Notes: generated by a model from the sequence alone, not told the origin. Positions 1 to 9,096 are shown, counted from the first letter of the stretch. The stretch is DNA of 64,000 nt from Ruminococcus sp. (GCA_017478965.1 JAFVCV010000001.1:1-64000); one strand, 5' to 3'. Program-made: numbers and translations.

Positions 1-62
1 ACCGCCTGCTTTTCAAGCGTGAGCGGTTTGAGCGATTTTTAGATGATTCGACCGTAATATAA
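1..62 (+). CDS. xis: Excisionase (Xis) C-terminus, partial at window edge
   Basis: The reading frame entering the window (codons from base 3) ends at TAA 60-62 and gives a short basic/acidic tail ending LFKRERFERFLDDSTVI. This matches the usual end of Tn916-type excisionases (a KRxxFExxLD motif), small winged-helix proteins that direct Int towards excision. The gene lies just upstream of the integrase in the same direction, the expected xis-int order. Only about 19 residues are visible, so the call rests on this tail plus context. Confidence 0.6.
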   Translation, partial: RLLFKRERFERFLDDSTVI

Positions 63-75
63 ATGGCTTGAGGTA

Positions 76-104
76 TTGAAAAAGGCCCGGAATTGTGGTA
101 TAAT
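76..104 (+). promoter_or_regulatory. Sigma-A promoter of the integrase gene
   Basis: TTGAAA at 76-81 and TATAAT at 99-104 are separated by 17 bp, between the xis stop and the integrase start. The integrase therefore seems to have its own promoter. Confidence 0.7.
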
Positions 105-148
105 ATAAATGCAAGTTCGGGTCTCTTTCTTTGAAAGGAGAGATTAGC

Positions 149-1363
149 TTGAGTGAAGATAGAAGAGACCGGAATAAAAGAAAACTGAGATTTGGCGAAA
201 GCCAGAGAGAAGACGGAAGGTACCGTTACACCTACATTGACGCATTCGGCAAGAAAAGGGACGTATACAGCTGGCGGCTCGAAGCAACTGACCCGCACCC
301 GGAGGACAAGAAAAAAGATCTGTCGCTGAGGGAAAAGGAACTGAAAGTCGCAAAGGATACTTTAGACCACATAGCTGTGGACGGTGGGAATTACACTGTG
401 CTTCGGCTGGTCGAGAGGTATATCTCGCTGAAAACAGGCGTGCGCCAGAGTACAAGAACAGGCTACAAGACAGTCATCAATCTGTTGAAGAAGGACCCGT
501 TCGGGAGCTTGCGCATCGACAAGATAAGGCGCTCCGATGCCAAGGTGTGGCTGATAAAGCTTCAGCGAGAGTAAGGCAAGAGCTACAGCACTATTCACAC
601 GATCAGAGGTGTGCTGCGGCCTGCATTCCAGATGGCGGAGGATGACGACCTGATACGGAAAAATCCCTTTGGTTTTGAGCTTGCTACGATCATTGAGAAT
701 GACAGCGAGCCGCGCGAGGCTCTAACCGAAAGGCAGCAGAAGGATTACCTTGATTTCATCAGGAACGACAAACACTACTGCCAGTATTATGATGGAATAT
801 TTATCCTGTTCAACACAGGGCTGCGTATCTCGGAGTTCTGCGGGCTGACCATTTCGTACATTGACTTTGACAGCAAACGCATAAACGTTGAACGTCAGCT
901 TATTCGCACGAGCGAGGGCAAGTACATCATCGAAAATCCCAAGACCCAAAGCGGTAATAGGTCAATACCGATGATTGCCGAGGTTGAAGCTGCATTCCAA
1001 AGGATAATTGGCAGCCGAAAGCGTGCAAAGCTCGAACCGATCATCGGCGGCTGTGTCGGATTTCTGTTTCTTGACAAGAACGGTATGCCGAGGGTGGCAT
1101 TGCACTGGGAAAAGGTAATGCAGCGCATAAGAGCAAAGTACACCTCCGAAAGGCTCAGACCACTGCCAAAGATAACACCCCACGTTTGCCGACACACCTT
1201 CTGCACCAATATGTCAAGGTTGGGTATGAACCCGAAAATGCTGCAATACATAATGGGCCATGCCGACGTAGGGGTAACTTTGAACACCTACACTCATGTA
1301 AAGATCGAAGATGCAGAGAGCGAAATGCAGCGCTTGGCAGAACTGCCGAATGGTAAAACATAA
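149..1363 (+). pseudogene. int: Tn916-family tyrosine integrase interrupted by one in-frame TAA
   Basis: Site-specific recombinase that would insert and excise an integrative element. The start is probably TTG 149, eight bases after AAAGGAG at 134-140. The N-terminal arm-binding domain (about residues 1-70) and core-binding region read cleanly to a TAA at 572-574. The same frame then continues through an internal GTG (611) to the catalytic domain and stops at 1361-1363. The catalytic residues are all present: R in TGLRISE, HxxR in HVCRHTF, H in GHADV, and the nucleophile Y in NTYTHV. The only lesion is one nonsense codon in the linker/core-binding segment, and there is no frameshift. It could be a recent real mutation or a sequence error. 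Confidence 0.88.
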
Positions 1364-1366
1364 AAA

Positions 1367-1470
1367 TTTACCACTGATTTTACCACTTTTACCACTAAAT
1401 TTTGAGAAGATATGAGAAGATTTGAAACAATATGAAAGATGGTCAAAATGCGTAAAAGTGCGTAAATACG
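1367..1470 (+). repeat. Short direct repeats at element end, candidate integrase arm/att sites
   Basis: Just past the integrase stop are three copies of TTTACCACT (1367-1375, 1379-1387, 1388-1396), two of GAGAAGAT (1404-1411, 1414-1421, 10-bp period) and two of TGCGTAAA (1449-1456, 1459-1466, 10-bp period). Tn916-type integrases bind clustered direct repeats near the element end through their N-terminal domain. Position and helical spacing fit that role, but the crossover site cannot be fixed without an empty-site sequence. Confidence 0.5.
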
Positions 1471-1503
1471 CTGATTTATACATAAGAAGGGAGCTTTCGA
1501 GAG

Positions 1504-1968
1504 GTGAAAAAAATCCTATTCATCTGCCACGGCAATATATGCCGTTCGCCTATGGCGGAATTTATTATGAAGGACCTGGTCGAAAAGGCTGGGCTCAGTG
1601 ACCGGTTCGTGATATCCTCCGGCGCTGTCAGCAGCGAGGAGCTATGCATCCCGGTCTATCCTCCGGCTGTCAGGGAACTGAAAAAGCACGGGCTTAGCTG
1701 CGGGGGAAAGTTTGCGGTAAAGCTCACAGCCTCTGACTATGAAAGGTATGACCTTTTCCTGGTGATGGACAGCAGCAATGTGAGAAACATCATGAGGATA
1801 TTCGGCAGCGACCCGCAGAGCAAGGTCAGAAAGCTGATGGACTTCGCCGGGGGCGGGGACGTTTCAGACCCCTGGTATACGGACAGGTTCGACATAGCCT
1901 ACGATGATATCCTCAGGGGCTGCCGGGGTCTGCTGGAGGATCTTATGAAAAGCCTTGAGAAAATGTGA
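1504..1968 (+). CDS. Low-molecular-weight protein tyrosine phosphatase
   Basis: Cytoplasmic phosphotyrosine phosphatase of 154 residues, typical for the family. The P-loop C(x)5R is at C8-R14 (CHGNICR) followed by S15, and the general-acid aspartate is D122 in SDPWY. The start is GTG 1504, with AGAAGGGAG at 1485-1493 as ribosome site. In Firmicutes these enzymes usually counteract bacterial tyrosine kinases or dephosphorylate arginine or small molecules; the substrate here is unknown. No kinase gene is adjacent. It is probably the first chromosomal gene beyond the integrated element. Confidence 0.9.
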   Translation: MKKILFICHGNICRSPMAEFIMKDLVEKAGLSDRFVISSGAVSSEELCIPVYPPAVRELKKHGLSCGGKFAVKLTASDYERYDLFLVMDSSNVRNIMRIFGSDPQSKVRKLMDFAGGGDVSDPWYTDRFDIAYDDILRGCRGLLEDLMKSLEKM

Positions 1969-1976
1969 AACAAGTC

Positions 1977-2005
1977 TTGATTATTTTTTAAAAATGTGTT
2001 ATTAT
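1977..2005 (+). promoter_or_regulatory. Sigma-A promoter of the TerD-domain gene
   Basis: TTGATT 1977-1982, a 17-bp spacer, then TATTAT 2000-2005, about 60 bp before the ATG at 2068. Confidence 0.55.
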
Positions 2006-2067
2006 ACAAGTGATAAGGACCCCTGGTCATTCCGACCGGTCACTAAGATAAACTGGAGGAGATAGGT

Positions 2068-4191
2068 ATGATATTTCGCAGCAGCTTTGAGAACAGGAAC
2101 GACGCACCTGTGTTTATTTCTTACGTTATAAGCGGGGGACTGCTGGCAAAGGTCCTGGCCGCTAACAATATCACCGGTGCGGAGCTGTTTTGCAGCGCCA
2201 ACGGAGTAAGGACCGTAGTGGACGCAGCGGATATAGTCATCTCTTATGAGAACGGCGGTAACATCTCAGTGCCGCAGGCTTTAGCAAGGGCATGGATACA
2301 GGGTGAGGGCCTGAGCGGGCTGATACAGTATAAGGAGCTCAGTGAGGAGAACCTGTGCGGGGACACTTCAAAAAAGGCAGACTGCCTGAGCTATAAGCTG
2401 GAGACTGTGTTTGACGGCAGCGAGGTGGCAAAGCTCAACGTTATCCATGAGCTTTTCACAAAGACAGACCTTGGCAGCAGGCTGGGCTGCCGGAGAGTAA
2501 GTGTATATAAGGGCAGCGGCGAGACTATGCTGGGGGGCTTTCCAAGCGGCGGCGAAAGGCTGGTTACCGAGAACGGCAGGCTCACGGGCTATTCCGCTGA
2601 CGCCTGCGGGGGCACCGTCATAGAATATGACGACGGGGTGCTGAAAATGTGGGACTGCGGCGATGCGGACTGGAGCGACAGGACCTTGCAGAGCGTACTG
2701 AGCTTTTTGGGAGACAGAGAAAAAGCCGTGGGCGTTGACACTGTGGAAAAGATAAGCTGCGAAAGGCTGTTTCTGGCTGAATTCCCTGTTCAGGTCAGGA
2801 AGATAAGCGCCGGCGCTCTGACAGACTGTCCGAAACTCAGGACTGTAAAGATAGACCGGAGAGACGCAGAACTTGGCGAGGGCTTTGCAGACAGGTCGGT
2901 GATACTGAAGGGCGTCAGGGGCTGCAGCGCCGAGCGCTATGCGAATGACCACGGTATGCAGTTCGACAACGACATCTTTGCTCCGGCAGGGGAGAAGACT
3001 GTGGAGCTTTACGGCGGCATCACCGTAGCTGTCCCGGAGGAGTCGCAGTTTACCGGGAGCATGATCTATGATATAGGATACTCGAAGAAGGAGCTTTGCG
3101 GGTATCTGGACGCTGAGACTGAGCATTTTGACAACAGGGCGGAGTTTGAGGAGGCCAGGAAAAAGCTCAGTTCCGTGGGGAACGTTTCGGCGGATACCCA
3201 GCTGGAGGCTGACGAGGGACTGAGCGTAAGAGCCACCATGAGGGTCTCCACCCACAATCAGCTCAACCGGGATTTTGATGTGTATATGTTCGTGCTGGAG
3301 ATATGCTCGGATAAGACCTTCCTGCTGATAAGTTCTGCCGGACGGTTCAAAAAGCACGATGCTGCCAGTGTTGACGCTGCATTTGAGAGGATAAAGCAGC
3401 TGGGCCGGAGCGCCGAGCTTGCAGCTGAGCCTCAGACGATGCCTGCGGCCGCTGAAGAGCCTGAGCCGATGACAGCCGCCGCACCTGAGACAGAGACGGC
3501 GGCCGAGCCTGTCATTGAACAGCCTGTAACAGAAGAGCTTGCTTCTGAACAGCCTGTCATAGAGGAGCCTGTTATAGAGGAGCCTGTTATCGCAGAGGTG
3601 CCTGCCGGTGAACAGCCCGTTATCGAACAGCCGCCTGCTGAACAGCCTGCGCCCGTTCAGCAAGCTGGAACAGTGAAAAAGCTGGTCATGGGCGAAAGGT
3701 TCTCTCTGGAGGGCTATGAGAACAGCATACTCGCCGCCGAGCTTACATACGAGGCACCGGAGGGGGTAGACATTGACGGCTATGCTTTCCTGTTAGGCGC
3801 AGACGGCAAGGTCGGCAGCGATGCGGACCTGATATTCTTCGGGCAGACAGTTTCAAAGGACGGCAGCGTCTCCACCTCCCAGGACAATACCAGAGGGTTC
3901 AGCTTTGCCCTGTCAAAGACTGACAGCAATGTGGAGAAGATAGCTCTGTGCTTTGCGGTCTACGGTGAGGACGAGAGCAGGGACCTTTCGCAGGTGAAAA
4001 AAGCTGTGCTCAGGTTCAGCTGTGAAGGAAACGGGGTCTGCGAGTTCGAGCTAAGCGGCCTTTCAAACGAAAGGTCGGTGGTAGCCGCCGAGCTTTACAA
4101 GAAAGGGAGCTGGAAGATAAGGACCGTCAGCCGGGGTTTCAAGGGCGCTCTGAAGAGCCTGTGCGAGAGCTACGGCGTAGAGGTGGAGTGA
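2068..4191 (+). CDS. TerD-domain protein with long novel N-terminal region
   Basis: 707 residues. The C-terminal part (about 535-705) is a TerD/TerE-type domain. It shows the core pattern GADGKVGSDADLIFFGQ, an acidic calcium-binding-type face, and the later NVEKIALCFAVY strand; tellurite/stress TerD proteins carry this fold. A Pro/Glu-rich linker follows residue 450, with PVIEE-type repeats from 15-bp tandem units around 3550-3600. The N-terminal 440 residues are not recognised, except for a stretch near 245-305 resembling BspA-type leucine-rich repeats (KISAGALTDCPKLRTVKI) and ending AERYANDHGMQF. No signal peptide or membrane segment is seen, so it is probably cytoplasmic. It is monocistronic, with no other ter genes nearby. 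Function unknown. Confidence 0.75.
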   Translation: MIFRSSFENRNDAPVFISYVISGGLLAKVLAANNITGAELFCSANGVRTVVDAADIVISYENGGNISVPQALARAWIQGEGLSGLIQYKELSEENLCGDTSKKADCLSYKLETVFDGSEVAKLNVIHELFTKTDLGSRLGCRRVSVYKGSGETMLGGFPSGGERLVTENGRLTGYSADACGGTVIEYDDGVLKMWDCGDADWSDRTLQSVLSFLGDREKAVGVDTVEKISCERLFLAEFPVQVRKISAGALTDCPKLRTVKIDRRDAELGEGFADRSVILKGVRGCSAERYANDHGMQFDNDIFAPAGEKTVELYGGITVAVPEESQFTGSMIYDIGYSKKELCGYLDAETEHFDNRAEFEEARKKLSSVGNVSADTQLEADEGLSVRATMRVSTHNQLNRDFDVYMFVLEICSDKTFLLISSAGRFKKHDAASVDAAFERIKQLGRSAELAAEPQTMPAAAEEPEPMTAAAPETETAAEPVIEQPVTEELASEQPVIEEPVIEEPVIAEVPAGEQPVIEQPPAEQPAPVQQAGTVKKLVMGERFSLEGYENSILAAELTYEAPEGVDIDGYAFLLGADGKVGSDADLIFFGQTVSKDGSVSTSQDNTRGFSFALSKTDSNVEKIALCFAVYGEDESRDLSQVKKAVLRFSCEGNGVCEFELSGLSNERSVVAAELYKKGSWKIRTVSRGFKGALKSLCESYGVEVE

Positions 4192-4270
4192 TCCTGCCCG
4201 GAAAGAGCGATCATAGGGCGTTGACGAAACCTGTGTCGATAATATGAAATTATTTGTAATAATTACACTA

Positions 4271-4299
4271 TTGACTTTAAGTTAAAAATATGATATATT
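4271..4299 (+). promoter_or_regulatory. Sigma-A promoter of the acidic membrane protein gene
   Basis: TTGACT 4271-4276, a 17-bp spacer and TATATT 4294-4299, giving a leader of about 110 nt. The rest of 4192-4414 shows no other gene. Confidence 0.65.
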
Positions 4300-4414
4300 A
4301 AAATCACATAAAAGAAAAAGGCGCATTTTGCCGTTTTTTGCAAGAGCATGGGGACGGCTAAGGTGCGGCCGCAAGAGGACAACAGTTTTGATGCATCCGG
4401 AAGGGAGAAATATT

Positions 4415-6061
4415 ATGGTAAAGAAGAACACACTTACACCTGTGCTTGCAGGTATACTGAGCCTTTCAGTAGTAGGCTCCGGCGTTGGCTATTATGCAAT
4501 GAATAAAGACGGGGGAGAGTCTAACGGCAACAAGTCCCAGACCGAGCTCAAGACCTCTCCTAAGCTGAGCGTTATGGCTCAGAATATCGAGAATACCCTT
4601 TCTACTGCTGAGAAGGCAGCCAAGGGCGAGCTGGACTATGCCAGCGATACCACCATCACTATCACCTTCAATGAGGGTGTGACTGAGCTTGCGAATATGG
4701 ACATGAAGGACGTTAAGCTCACCACCTCCACCAAATTCAAGGGCGGCAATGAGGAGACTGATGCTTCGCTCTACTATGGCGACGGCAAGCTGGTCAGCCT
4801 GGAGCAGCTCTATGAGAAGGACGGCGAGAAGGCATATATCAGGGTGCCGGAGATAAGCGACGCCTATCTTACCGCCGATAAGGAGTCTCTTCAGAAGTAC
4901 ATGAAGGACGAGATGGGTATTGACTTTGATACTCTCACTCAGAACGTCAAGGATACCGACATAGACTATGAGGCACTTGCTGAGAGCATCAAGGACTATG
5001 AGCAGGTAGTAAAGGACAACTTCCCTGAGGTCAAGGAAGAGGGCAAGATAAACGGCGACATCGAGGGCGTGGCTTATGAGTATACCTCGAAGAGCTATGA
5101 TATCACGGCTGCTGATGCTTCCAGGATCATTTCTGCTGTTCTTGAGAAGGCAAAGACCGATGAGAACATCAAGAAGATGTACGATACCCAGGCAGAGGCT
5201 CAGAGGGAGAGATATGAGCGCATTTACGGCGAATACGATATGGAAGTTCCCGAGGTGCCTACTTATGAGGAAAGCATTGATGAGATGATGACCGAAATGA
5301 AGGAAGACCTGGATAACGATACCAGCGGCGATGTTCTTAACCTGGTCATCTATGAGGACGGCGATGAGTTCACCGGTTTCAGCATCAAGGGCATCGAAGA
5401 TGTGGAGATGAACTTCGTGGCTGTTTCCAGTGACGAGGCCGAGGGCGTTGACTACACCGTGAACGTTGATGACGGCACCAGCATGACCGTTTACGGAGCT
5501 ATCAAGCTGGTCGATGACGCTCTTCAGGGCGGTTATACCATGACCATGAAAGACGGCGACAAGGAGACTGTCAAGGTAGATTACGCCGTTGAGGACGTCA
5601 AGATGGTCGGCGACGGCTTTGCCGGCACCATCAGGGTAGATTTCAAGGCTGATATTTATGACGAGGCTATCTCCGGCTGGTATGAGCTGGTTTCAGACTC
5701 TACTGAGGATAAGACCTCTGTAAGCATGAACGTCGGTTACAACGGCAAGAAGTATGTTACCGTAAACATCGACTCTGTTGAGACTGAGGCTTCTGACATA
5801 AGCTTCCCTGGCAGCGATGCTAAGGTATTCAACGTTCTGGAAGAGGATTCACAGCAGGAGTACCTGAAGACTGCCGACACTGAGGGCTTTATGGAAAACG
5901 CAAAGTCTGTACTGGGCGACGAGCTGTACGATGAATTCTTCGGCAGCTCCTACGACTATGACGATGACTACGACTATGATTTCGATGACGACTTCGATTT
6001 CGAGGAGTATGACTGGGAGGAATTTGATACCGACGAGTTATCAACTGCCGCTCCCGCTTGA
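4415..6061 (+). CDS. Membrane-anchored extracytoplasmic protein with Asp/Tyr-rich tail
   Basis: I chose ATG 4415 (MVKKNTLTPVLAG) because AAGGGAG at 4401-4407 precedes it; the frame is open further upstream but without a ribosome site. Residues 6-25 form one hydrophobic signal-anchor, followed by a long acidic extracytoplasmic region of repeated beta-rich stretches. The C-terminus is a striking tail alternating Asp with Tyr/Phe (about 515-540), ending in TDELSTAAPA. Codon use is strongly optimised, suggesting high expression. Proteins with the same signal-anchor style occur in Ruminococcus, but I do not know a function. The acidic tail could bind calcium or cell-wall cations; this is speculation. 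Confidence 0.6.
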   Translation: MVKKNTLTPVLAGILSLSVVGSGVGYYAMNKDGGESNGNKSQTELKTSPKLSVMAQNIENTLSTAEKAAKGELDYASDTTITITFNEGVTELANMDMKDVKLTTSTKFKGGNEETDASLYYGDGKLVSLEQLYEKDGEKAYIRVPEISDAYLTADKESLQKYMKDEMGIDFDTLTQNVKDTDIDYEALAESIKDYEQVVKDNFPEVKEEGKINGDIEGVAYEYTSKSYDITAADASRIISAVLEKAKTDENIKKMYDTQAEAQRERYERIYGEYDMEVPEVPTYEESIDEMMTEMKEDLDNDTSGDVLNLVIYEDGDEFTGFSIKGIEDVEMNFVAVSSDEAEGVDYTVNVDDGTSMTVYGAIKLVDDALQGGYTMTMKDGDKETVKVDYAVEDVKMVGDGFAGTIRVDFKADIYDEAISGWYELVSDSTEDKTSVSMNVGYNGKKYVTVNIDSVETEASDISFPGSDAKVFNVLEEDSQQEYLKTADTEGFMENAKSVLGDELYDEFFGSSYDYDDDYDYDFDDDFDFEEYDWEEFDTDELSTAAPA

Positions 6062-6083
6062 TATAAGAATATCTGACTGTATA

Positions 6084-6112
6084 CGCTGCCGGACTTCCGG
6101 CAGCGTTTTTTT
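6084..6112 (+). terminator. Intrinsic terminator
   Basis: Ten-base arms CGCTGCCGGA (6084-6093) and TCCGGCAGCG (6096-6105) followed by T7; ends the preceding gene. Confidence 0.85.
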
Positions 6113-6180
6113 GTCTGTGGGTCATAGCTTTCCCCGGGACAGCATAAAATATAGCAGGTCTGTTTTATGGGGTGATGAAA

Positions 6181-7833
6181 GTGAAAAAGCAAAGTTTTCT
6201 CAAAGGTTCGGCAATATTAGCGGCAATGGTGGTCATCACAAAGACCCTGGGTCTGCTCTATAAGATACCGCTTGCCAATATCCTGGGCGGCACAGGGATG
6301 GGCTATTTTTCCGCTGCATTTACGGTGTTTACGCCCGTCTACGCTCTGGCAGCCTCAGGCATAACCTCCGCTATGTCCAGGCAGGCCGCCGAGAACAGGG
6401 CCTTGGGCAGATTTAAAAACCTGAGAAAGCAGCGGCGGGTAGCCTACGCTCTTTTCGGACCCATAAGCCTTGGAGCCGCTCTGGGCATGGCGGTTTCAGC
6501 CGGGCCGGTCAGCAGAGTCCTGCTGGGTATGCCGGCAGTAAGCTGCGCACTGCTGTGCCTGGCGCCGTCGGTGCTGTTTTGCAGCCTGATGAACGTGGAA
6601 AGGGGCTACTGCGAGGGTCAGGGGGATATGCTCCCAACAGCTGTTTCCGAGATAGCCGAGACTTTTTTCAAGCTCCTCCTTGGCCTTGGTGCAGCCCTGC
6701 TGGTAAGACAGAAACTTGGCGGAGGGGGAGAGGACGCTCTGCCCTATATCGCTGCTGCGGCGGTCCTTGGGTCTTCGGCGGCCTCTGCCCTGGCCTATCT
6801 GGGACTTTTCATAGGCGTAAGGCTCCGTGGAGACGGGATCACAGAAAAAATGCTCACGGAGGACCCCGTAACGGACAGCGCTGCCCGCCACCGCAGAGCG
6901 CTGCTGAGTATCTCATTTCCCATAGCTGTGGGGACGGTCATCACCACCCTTACCAGTATGCTGGATATGCTGACCATGACCCCCTGTATACGCCGTGCCG
7001 GTACTCCTCCGGAGCTTTCTGCCCTGATGGAGCTAGGTGTCAGCCGGGAGGAACTGCCCACTTTTTTGTACGGTTCATATGAGGGTATGGCAATGCTCAT
7101 CTACGGCCTGGTGCCCACACTGACAGCAATGTTCGGCAAGAGCATACTTCCTGTGGCGGTGGACGACTTCGCAAAAGGACGCCGTCTCGACCTTGGCCGG
7201 GACCTTAACAGGATGCTCTCCGTATCAGCCCTTACCTCCATACCCGCTGGCTTTGGCATAACCGCCCTGGCAGAGCCTGTGCTGCGTTCACTGTTCCCAG
7301 GAAGGCCCGCAGAAGTGGCCGCCGCAGCTCCGTCGCTCAGGATACTTGGCATAGCAGTCATATTCTTTTCGCTGTCACTGCCCTGCTTTACGGTGCTGCA
7401 GGCTCTTGGAAGGGCAGGAAAGGTCACGTTCATCATGCTCACCGGGGCCGCTGTAAAGCTGGTGCTGAACCTGCTGCTCATACCGGTGCCGGTGCTTAAT
7501 CTCAAAGGCGCTGCCTATGCGGAGCTTCTCTCTTCGGCCTTTGTCTGCATAGCTGCCCTCAGGGAACTGAAAAAACTCACCGGCTGCCGGCCGGACCTGG
7601 CCGAGACCTACATAAGGCCTATCTACGCCGGGGCGATGTGTGCGGTCTTTGCGGACCTTATCTATAAAAAGCTCAGCGTCTCCGGCCTTGGCATAGGGGA
7701 AATCAGAGCCGTAACTGCCCTGGCCATTGCCGGCGGGTGCATAATGTACTTTTTTTCGCTGTATTTATTGTGCGAAACGCCGAAAAATATTATAAAATAT
7801 GTTTTTTCGGAAAAAGTTGAAAAAAGGACTTGA
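6181..7833 (+). CDS. Polysaccharide/lipid flippase of the SpoVB/YabM (MOP) family
   Basis: A multi-pass membrane protein (about 14 hydrophobic segments, 550 residues) of the MOP exporter superfamily, which flips lipid-linked glycans across the membrane. The N-terminus KGSAILAAMVVITKTLGLLYKIPL and the later GYCEGQGDM region are typical of SpoVB/YabM/MurJ-like proteins. In-frame starts exist at GTG 6172 and ATG 6175, but GGGTGAT at 6170-6176 positions GTG 6181 best. It is followed by mazG, matching the yabM-yabN order of Bacillus. The substrate is not determined; a role in peptidoglycan or envelope polymer assembly is likely. Confidence 0.8.
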   Translation: MKKQSFLKGSAILAAMVVITKTLGLLYKIPLANILGGTGMGYFSAAFTVFTPVYALAASGITSAMSRQAAENRALGRFKNLRKQRRVAYALFGPISLGAALGMAVSAGPVSRVLLGMPAVSCALLCLAPSVLFCSLMNVERGYCEGQGDMLPTAVSEIAETFFKLLLGLGAALLVRQKLGGGGEDALPYIAAAAVLGSSAASALAYLGLFIGVRLRGDGITEKMLTEDPVTDSAARHRRALLSISFPIAVGTVITTLTSMLDMLTMTPCIRRAGTPPELSALMELGVSREELPTFLYGSYEGMAMLIYGLVPTLTAMFGKSILPVAVDDFAKGRRLDLGRDLNRMLSVSALTSIPAGFGITALAEPVLRSLFPGRPAEVAAAAPSLRILGIAVIFFSLSLPCFTVLQALGRAGKVTFIMLTGAAVKLVLNLLLIPVPVLNLKGAAYAELLSSAFVCIAALRELKKLTGCRPDLAETYIRPIYAGAMCAVFADLIYKKLSVSGLGIGEIRAVTALAIAGGCIMYFFSLYLLCETPKNIIKYVFSEKVEKRT

Positions 7834-7898
7834 AATTTTCGGGAAATTGAGTTATTATAATAAGGCACACTGTTTTGGAAAGACCTGAGGTGATGGAA

Positions 7899-8702
7899 GT
7901 GGAAAACAGTTCCGTTGACAAGCTCATCGAGGAGCTGCCTAAGAAGGAAAGGTATGATATCGGGGATCTTGTTGACCTTGTGACAGTCCTCAGAGATAAG
8001 GATAAAGGCTGCCCATGGGATAAGGTGCAGACCCATAAGTCCATCAAGAAAGACTTCTTAGAGGAGGTCTATGAGGTCATGGAGGCCATCGACTGCGACT
8101 CGCCGGAGATGATGCGGGAGGAGCTGGGGGACGTGCTTTTGCAGGTCATATTCCATACGGTCCTTGAAGAGGAGCAGGGCAGCTTTGATCTGGGCGATGT
8201 TATCACTGAACTGTGTCAGAAGCTCATCGTCAGACATCCCCATGTTTTCGGGGACGTGAACGCCAATACGGTGGACAAGGTGCTGTCCAACTGGGATTCC
8301 ATCAAGAAGGAGACCAAGGGACAGGAGACCTATACAGATACGCTGGAAAGCGTCCCGAAGAACTTCCCGGCACTTATGAGGGCGCAGAAATTAGGGAAGA
8401 GGGCCGCAAGAGCGGGCGTCGATTTTGAGAAGTGCGAGGAGGACGGTACGGAGCTGGACCTTTATGCTGCCATCGGCTCGGCGCTGAAAAGGGTCAGACT
8501 GGCCGATCTGAACGGTGAGGACGCTTCGGGGGACCTGGGTGCGCTGCTGTTCCTGTGCGCAAATCTGGCCAGAAGGCTGGGATGTGACGCTGAGGAGAGC
8601 CTGGCTGACAGCTGCAATGATTTCATACAGCGGTTCGGGGAGCTTGAAAAGGCCGGCGGAGACCTGTCGGGAGCGGCTCCGGGGGAGCTTTATTCTTATT
8701 AA
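7899..8702 (+). CDS. mazG: MazG nucleoside triphosphate pyrophosphohydrolase
   Basis: Hydrolyses (d)NTPs, including aberrant ones, to NMP and PPi. The MazG signature is clear: GCPWDKVQTHKS, then EEVYEVMEA and REELGDVL (the ExxE metal-binding pairs), with a second, weaker helical domain after residue 160. TTG 7875 and ATG 7893 are in frame, but GAGGTGAT at 7887-7894 points to GTG 7899, giving 267 residues. It follows the flippase gene closely and precedes hup. Its yabN homologue in Bacillus occupies the same gene neighbourhood. Confidence 0.88.
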   Translation: MENSSVDKLIEELPKKERYDIGDLVDLVTVLRDKDKGCPWDKVQTHKSIKKDFLEEVYEVMEAIDCDSPEMMREELGDVLLQVIFHTVLEEEQGSFDLGDVITELCQKLIVRHPHVFGDVNANTVDKVLSNWDSIKKETKGQETYTDTLESVPKNFPALMRAQKLGKRAARAGVDFEKCEEDGTELDLYAAIGSALKRVRLADLNGEDASGDLGALLFLCANLARRLGCDAEESLADSCNDFIQRFGELEKAGGDLSGAAPGELYSY

Positions 8703-8761
8703 CGCTTTTAATGAACAAAGCAAAGGTTCGTTAAGGTATAAAAATTATTGGAGGTATAAAA

Positions 8762-9040
8762 ATGAACAAGGCAGAACTTATCAATGCTATCGCTGAAAAG
8801 GGCGATTATTCTAAGAAGGACGCAGAGAAGGCACTGACAGTAGTGATCGACTCCATCACCGGCGCACTGGAGAACGGCGACAAGGTCACACTGGTTGGCT
8901 TCGGCACATTCGAGGTAAGGGAGAGGGCAGCTAAGGTAGCTATGAACCCGCTGACTAAAAAGCCCGTTCCTGTTCCTGCAAGAAAGGTACCCGCATTCAA
9001 GGCTGGCAGCGCTCTGAAGGCAGCAGTTGACAAGAAGTAA
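8762..9040 (+). CDS. hup: HU DNA-binding protein
   Basis: Nucleoid-associated histone-like protein of 92 residues, acting as a dimer that bends DNA. The N-terminal helices are MNKAELINAIAEKGDYSKKDA, followed by the GFGTFEVRERAAK strand and a beta-arm carrying the intercalating proline (NPLTKKPVPVPARKVPAFKAG). A strong ribosome site (ATTGGAGG, 8748-8755) precedes ATG 8762. Codon use is of the highly expressed type. It sits between mazG and rqcP, where Bacillus has nothing, and has its own terminator. Confidence 0.95.
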   Translation: MNKAELINAIAEKGDYSKKDAEKALTVVIDSITGALENGDKVTLVGFGTFEVRERAAKVAMNPLTKKPVPVPARKVPAFKAGSALKAAVDKK

Positions 9041-9048
9041 GAGAATTC

Positions 9049-9079
9049 TGAGGTCAGGGTATGAACTGACCTCATTTTT
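9049..9079 (+). terminator. Terminator after hup
   Basis: TGAGGTCAG (9049-9057) pairs with CTGACCTCA (9066-9074), followed by T5. Confidence 0.75.
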
Positions 9080-9096
9080 GTATACGGAGTGATGAA

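Noticed and set aside
3540..3660. CRISPR-like or minisatellite array
   Set aside because: The 15-bp units are in-frame coding repeats (PVIEE-type) of the TerD-protein linker, too short and without spacers.
2368..3663. 431-codon minus-strand open frame opposite the TerD-domain gene
   Set aside because: It is an antisense shadow created by codon bias and the PVIEE repeats; it has no ribosome site and no recognisable domain.
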